A DNA stretch of 64,000 nucleotides. Source: Branchiostoma floridae. Lineage: Eukaryota; Chordata; Leptocardii; Amphioxiformes; Branchiostomatidae. The stretch spans positions 11,283,736-11,347,735 of the forward strand of contig NC_049994.1 in the NCBI RefSeq assembly GCF_000003815.2, read 5' to 3'. This document shows positions 61,598-64,000 of the stretch, piece by piece (the first letter of the stretch is position 1; every line of letters starts with the position of its first letter). The notes under the pieces were generated by a model. That model worked only from the letters and a program-made list of their open reading frames with translations, made no database searches and was not told where the DNA came from. A program made the translations under genes and the position numbers.

Positions 61598-64000
61598 GTA
61601 CGTAAGATGATCTGCGCTAGCCATAAAAGAGTACTGTGAACAACCTGTATATCCTACGTGCATGTTAACTATAAGTACATGTGGCGTCAGCCATCCTTTT
61701 CACTGACGCATGTATTTTACAGGGGGAATGTACATCTACAATCGTTCTGCAATCTAAGCCTATCACTTCCCTAGCTCTCTCCCTCTACACAATCACGATC
61801 ATTTCACTAACCCAAGTCAAGGTTACAACTTTCTCATAACTAATATGCCGTGGCTATATCAATATTAATGGATATCCTTCTCCAAAAGACTCCGGTAATC
61901 TATTTGTTATGAGAGCGCTTCCAAGAAAACCCATTGGATCATTAAAATTTATACGATTCACGGAAACTGGACGGTAAAAGCAAAAGGGTTATCGTAAGGA
62001 TCGACCAAGTACGGTACAGTTCACTGTTAGTGGGTGAGGGTTCGTTGAGTTTGAATACGTGTTTTTTAAGCTTCAACGCACAAAGAATCAAGATCGAACC
62101 TTACAATATCTAACATATATCATAAAAATAATGCTCAATCACGTCTATTTGATCTGAGCCCCATAACTAGGCCAAATATCCCATCGGAAACGTTAATACT
62201 GACCATACAATGTCGTTACCATTCAGAACCACTCTGTATTAATAGAAAAAACATCTCATTTACATTCGCATATACCGTAGCCGCATGCATGCTAAGTGGT
62301 GTGGAGCTTGTGTGTATGATTTGAAAGCCGTGTGTTATTCCCCGAGTGTACGGGCGGGGAATGCTTTCTCTTCATACAAGAGGAAACGAGGAATAAAATC
62401 TGGGGAACAGTCGTACCGTTGATTAACCCTCGCCCCAAGGAGGGCAGAAGGCAGAGATGCGGGAATTAATGTAGAACATACTGACGATTCCCAGGCCCAC
62501 TTACAAGAGAAGATACGGGCTGGGGCTGAAATCTCACTTAATTTGGAGGGTTGTAGATTGAATCAGTGGCTCCGGAGCGACGACAGAGTATGCACGCAAC
62601 CGCCCCTTGCCCCGACATCGTCCAAACAGCCGTGCAGATAGCTGCTATCAAACGATCAACGCTAAAGTATGCGGCGGAAGAGAATAGTCAGGGACCGTTC
62701 AACATTTCAAACGGACGAACAGTAGCCATGCGTGAAACCATTGGACACCCTTCTGTTGATAACAGTAATTACAAAACGGTTATGTCAATTATTTTCTTCA
62801 AATACGATGTCACAGGTGTTTTGGAGTAAAAGTCGTCTGATAAATCTCGTTCCCACGATTAACGCGTTACCCTGGTAACGAGGATCTAAAAGCCGTCAGA
62901 GAAATCTGATTATGCATGGAACAAAACGGCGATAATTTTCTTTAACAGTCATTTACAACATAGTATCTTTGATTTCAGTTATGCTTTCATTTACAAGACA
63001 CTGTAATATTAAATTTCTAAGCATCGGGCATTATGGATTTCTAGTCGCACAAATGCCGTCTTCTTATTAGTGTTTATGAAGACATACGTCAAATGCTCTT
63101 GATTTGGAACAGTTTTAGGTTAAGAAAGACAAAAAAAAAACAAAGCAAAGAGGAGACCATCTGCTTGGTCGTAATCCATGGTTTATAGATAAGGTACATA
63201 GTGTTAGTTTCATGAGGATTTCTATTGGGAGATATGGTGCATATAATACCTAGTGTTTGTGAAAGACATGGGGAAAGACCGTTTGATAACATGCACGGGT
63301 TTGTCTCGAGCTTTTTAGAAAGGGTCCCAGGCTGTTAGAATATTCGACAGACAAAAAAAAATTAAGAAAGAAAAGCAATCATTGCAAGTCACAAAAATAC
63401 CCCTTTGAGTTATGAGCTGGATATTTCTAAGTGTTTACGTCCAAATTTCAATATTATTTCGTTTCGTGTTTTTTTTTCTTGTAAAACGCGTATATATGAA
63501 TTATATTCTCTGTACTGTGCAAAAATAATAGCATTGATGTCTTAAGAATGATTTGTGCTGTATGTACGTGTCAGGGCTATAGTAGCATTTTTATCCAATC
63601 ATGACAATGTTAAAACGATTCTAAAAATTTTTGTACCACGTATAAGTTTAACTTTAGTTGTATTTCTTATTTGCTATTCATTTTTTATCATCCAATTATT
63701 AATCAAATTATTAGATACATACGGAGATTATAGAGTTATGTGCCTTCTAATTGTATACTAATTAATGTTGTTCTAAATATCACCCTTCATTCATTCATTC
63801 TTCTATTTCATATCATTACGTTACTCTCGTTAATTGGCAAGAAACAATTACCCTTATAAACCATATTGGTCCCCATCTTCGAACTTCCCAGTACAATCCA
63901 CCAGACCTTCCTAGTCCGGGGATCTTAACATTTCTATAAAAAAAAAAAAGATCGGGAAATTGGCCAGAGTCAGTCCACGCTAAGGTCAGCATTCGCGGCC
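61598..64000. other. No recognised exon; probable first intron of the next gene
   Basis: AT-rich with poly(A) runs near 63,130, 63,350 and 63,940. The frame at 62566-62829 has no recognised domain. Confidence 0.45.

Noticed and set aside
62566-62829. 87-codon frame considered as exon 2 of the 61.5-kb gene
   Set aside because: No Ig or other domain, a weak acceptor, and no donor in the needed phase.

Overview
The window looks like nuclear DNA of an invertebrate deuterostome. A cephalochordate (amphioxus, Branchiostoma) is the best guess, from these signs: large AT-rich introns and intergenic space, dense tRNA-derived SINEs and short inverted-repeat elements, GT/AC and tetranucleotide microsatellites, a Metaviridae (Ty3/Gypsy) element, and a modular immunoglobulin-type receptor gene whose domain exons are all phase 1-1. 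The species call is inference. No prokaryotic feature, rRNA, convincing functional tRNA or CRISPR array was seen.

Layout. 1-6.7 kb: mostly anonymous DNA with a 200-bp GT microsatellite and one possible signal-peptide exon on the minus strand. 6.77-11.38 kb: a minus-strand Ty3/Gypsy element with one uninterrupted 1370-codon gag-pol frame, a polypurine tract and a 216-bp 3' LTR, but no recognisable 5' LTR. 12.95-14.4 kb: a fold-back element whose arms are built of CGTTCCTTTTCG-type repeats. 14.4-42.5 kb: noncoding or unrecognised DNA with several tandem-repeat blocks, a small hairpin element with a hammerhead-like core, tRNA-derived SINEs and scattered decayed frames.

42.5-55.1 kb: the main gene, plus strand. 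Seven exons join in frame to give 510 residues plus a missing amino-terminal piece. The order is Ig-V (lacking both canonical cysteines), Ig-C2, Ig-I, transmembrane helix with basic stop-transfer, cytoplasmic SH3 domain, and a short tyrosine-containing tail ending in a stop. The first five junctions are phase 1 and the last is phase 0. The first exon was not found. A plausible alternative signal-peptide exon lies at 47.03 kb, between the V exon and the second Ig exon, next to a perfect 175-bp inverted repeat. The introns carry four SINEs and two or three MITE-like elements.

55-64 kb: 3' UTR and intergenic DNA, an AC microsatellite, a SINE split by a 257-bp inverted-repeat element, and at 61.54 kb a phase-1 signal-peptide exon of what may be the next secreted or membrane gene, which continues beyond the window.

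The most notable item is the receptor gene: a hepaCAM/CD2-like adhesion ectodomain on the same polypeptide as a cytoplasmic SH3 adaptor domain. This suggests a receptor that recruits proline-rich partners directly.
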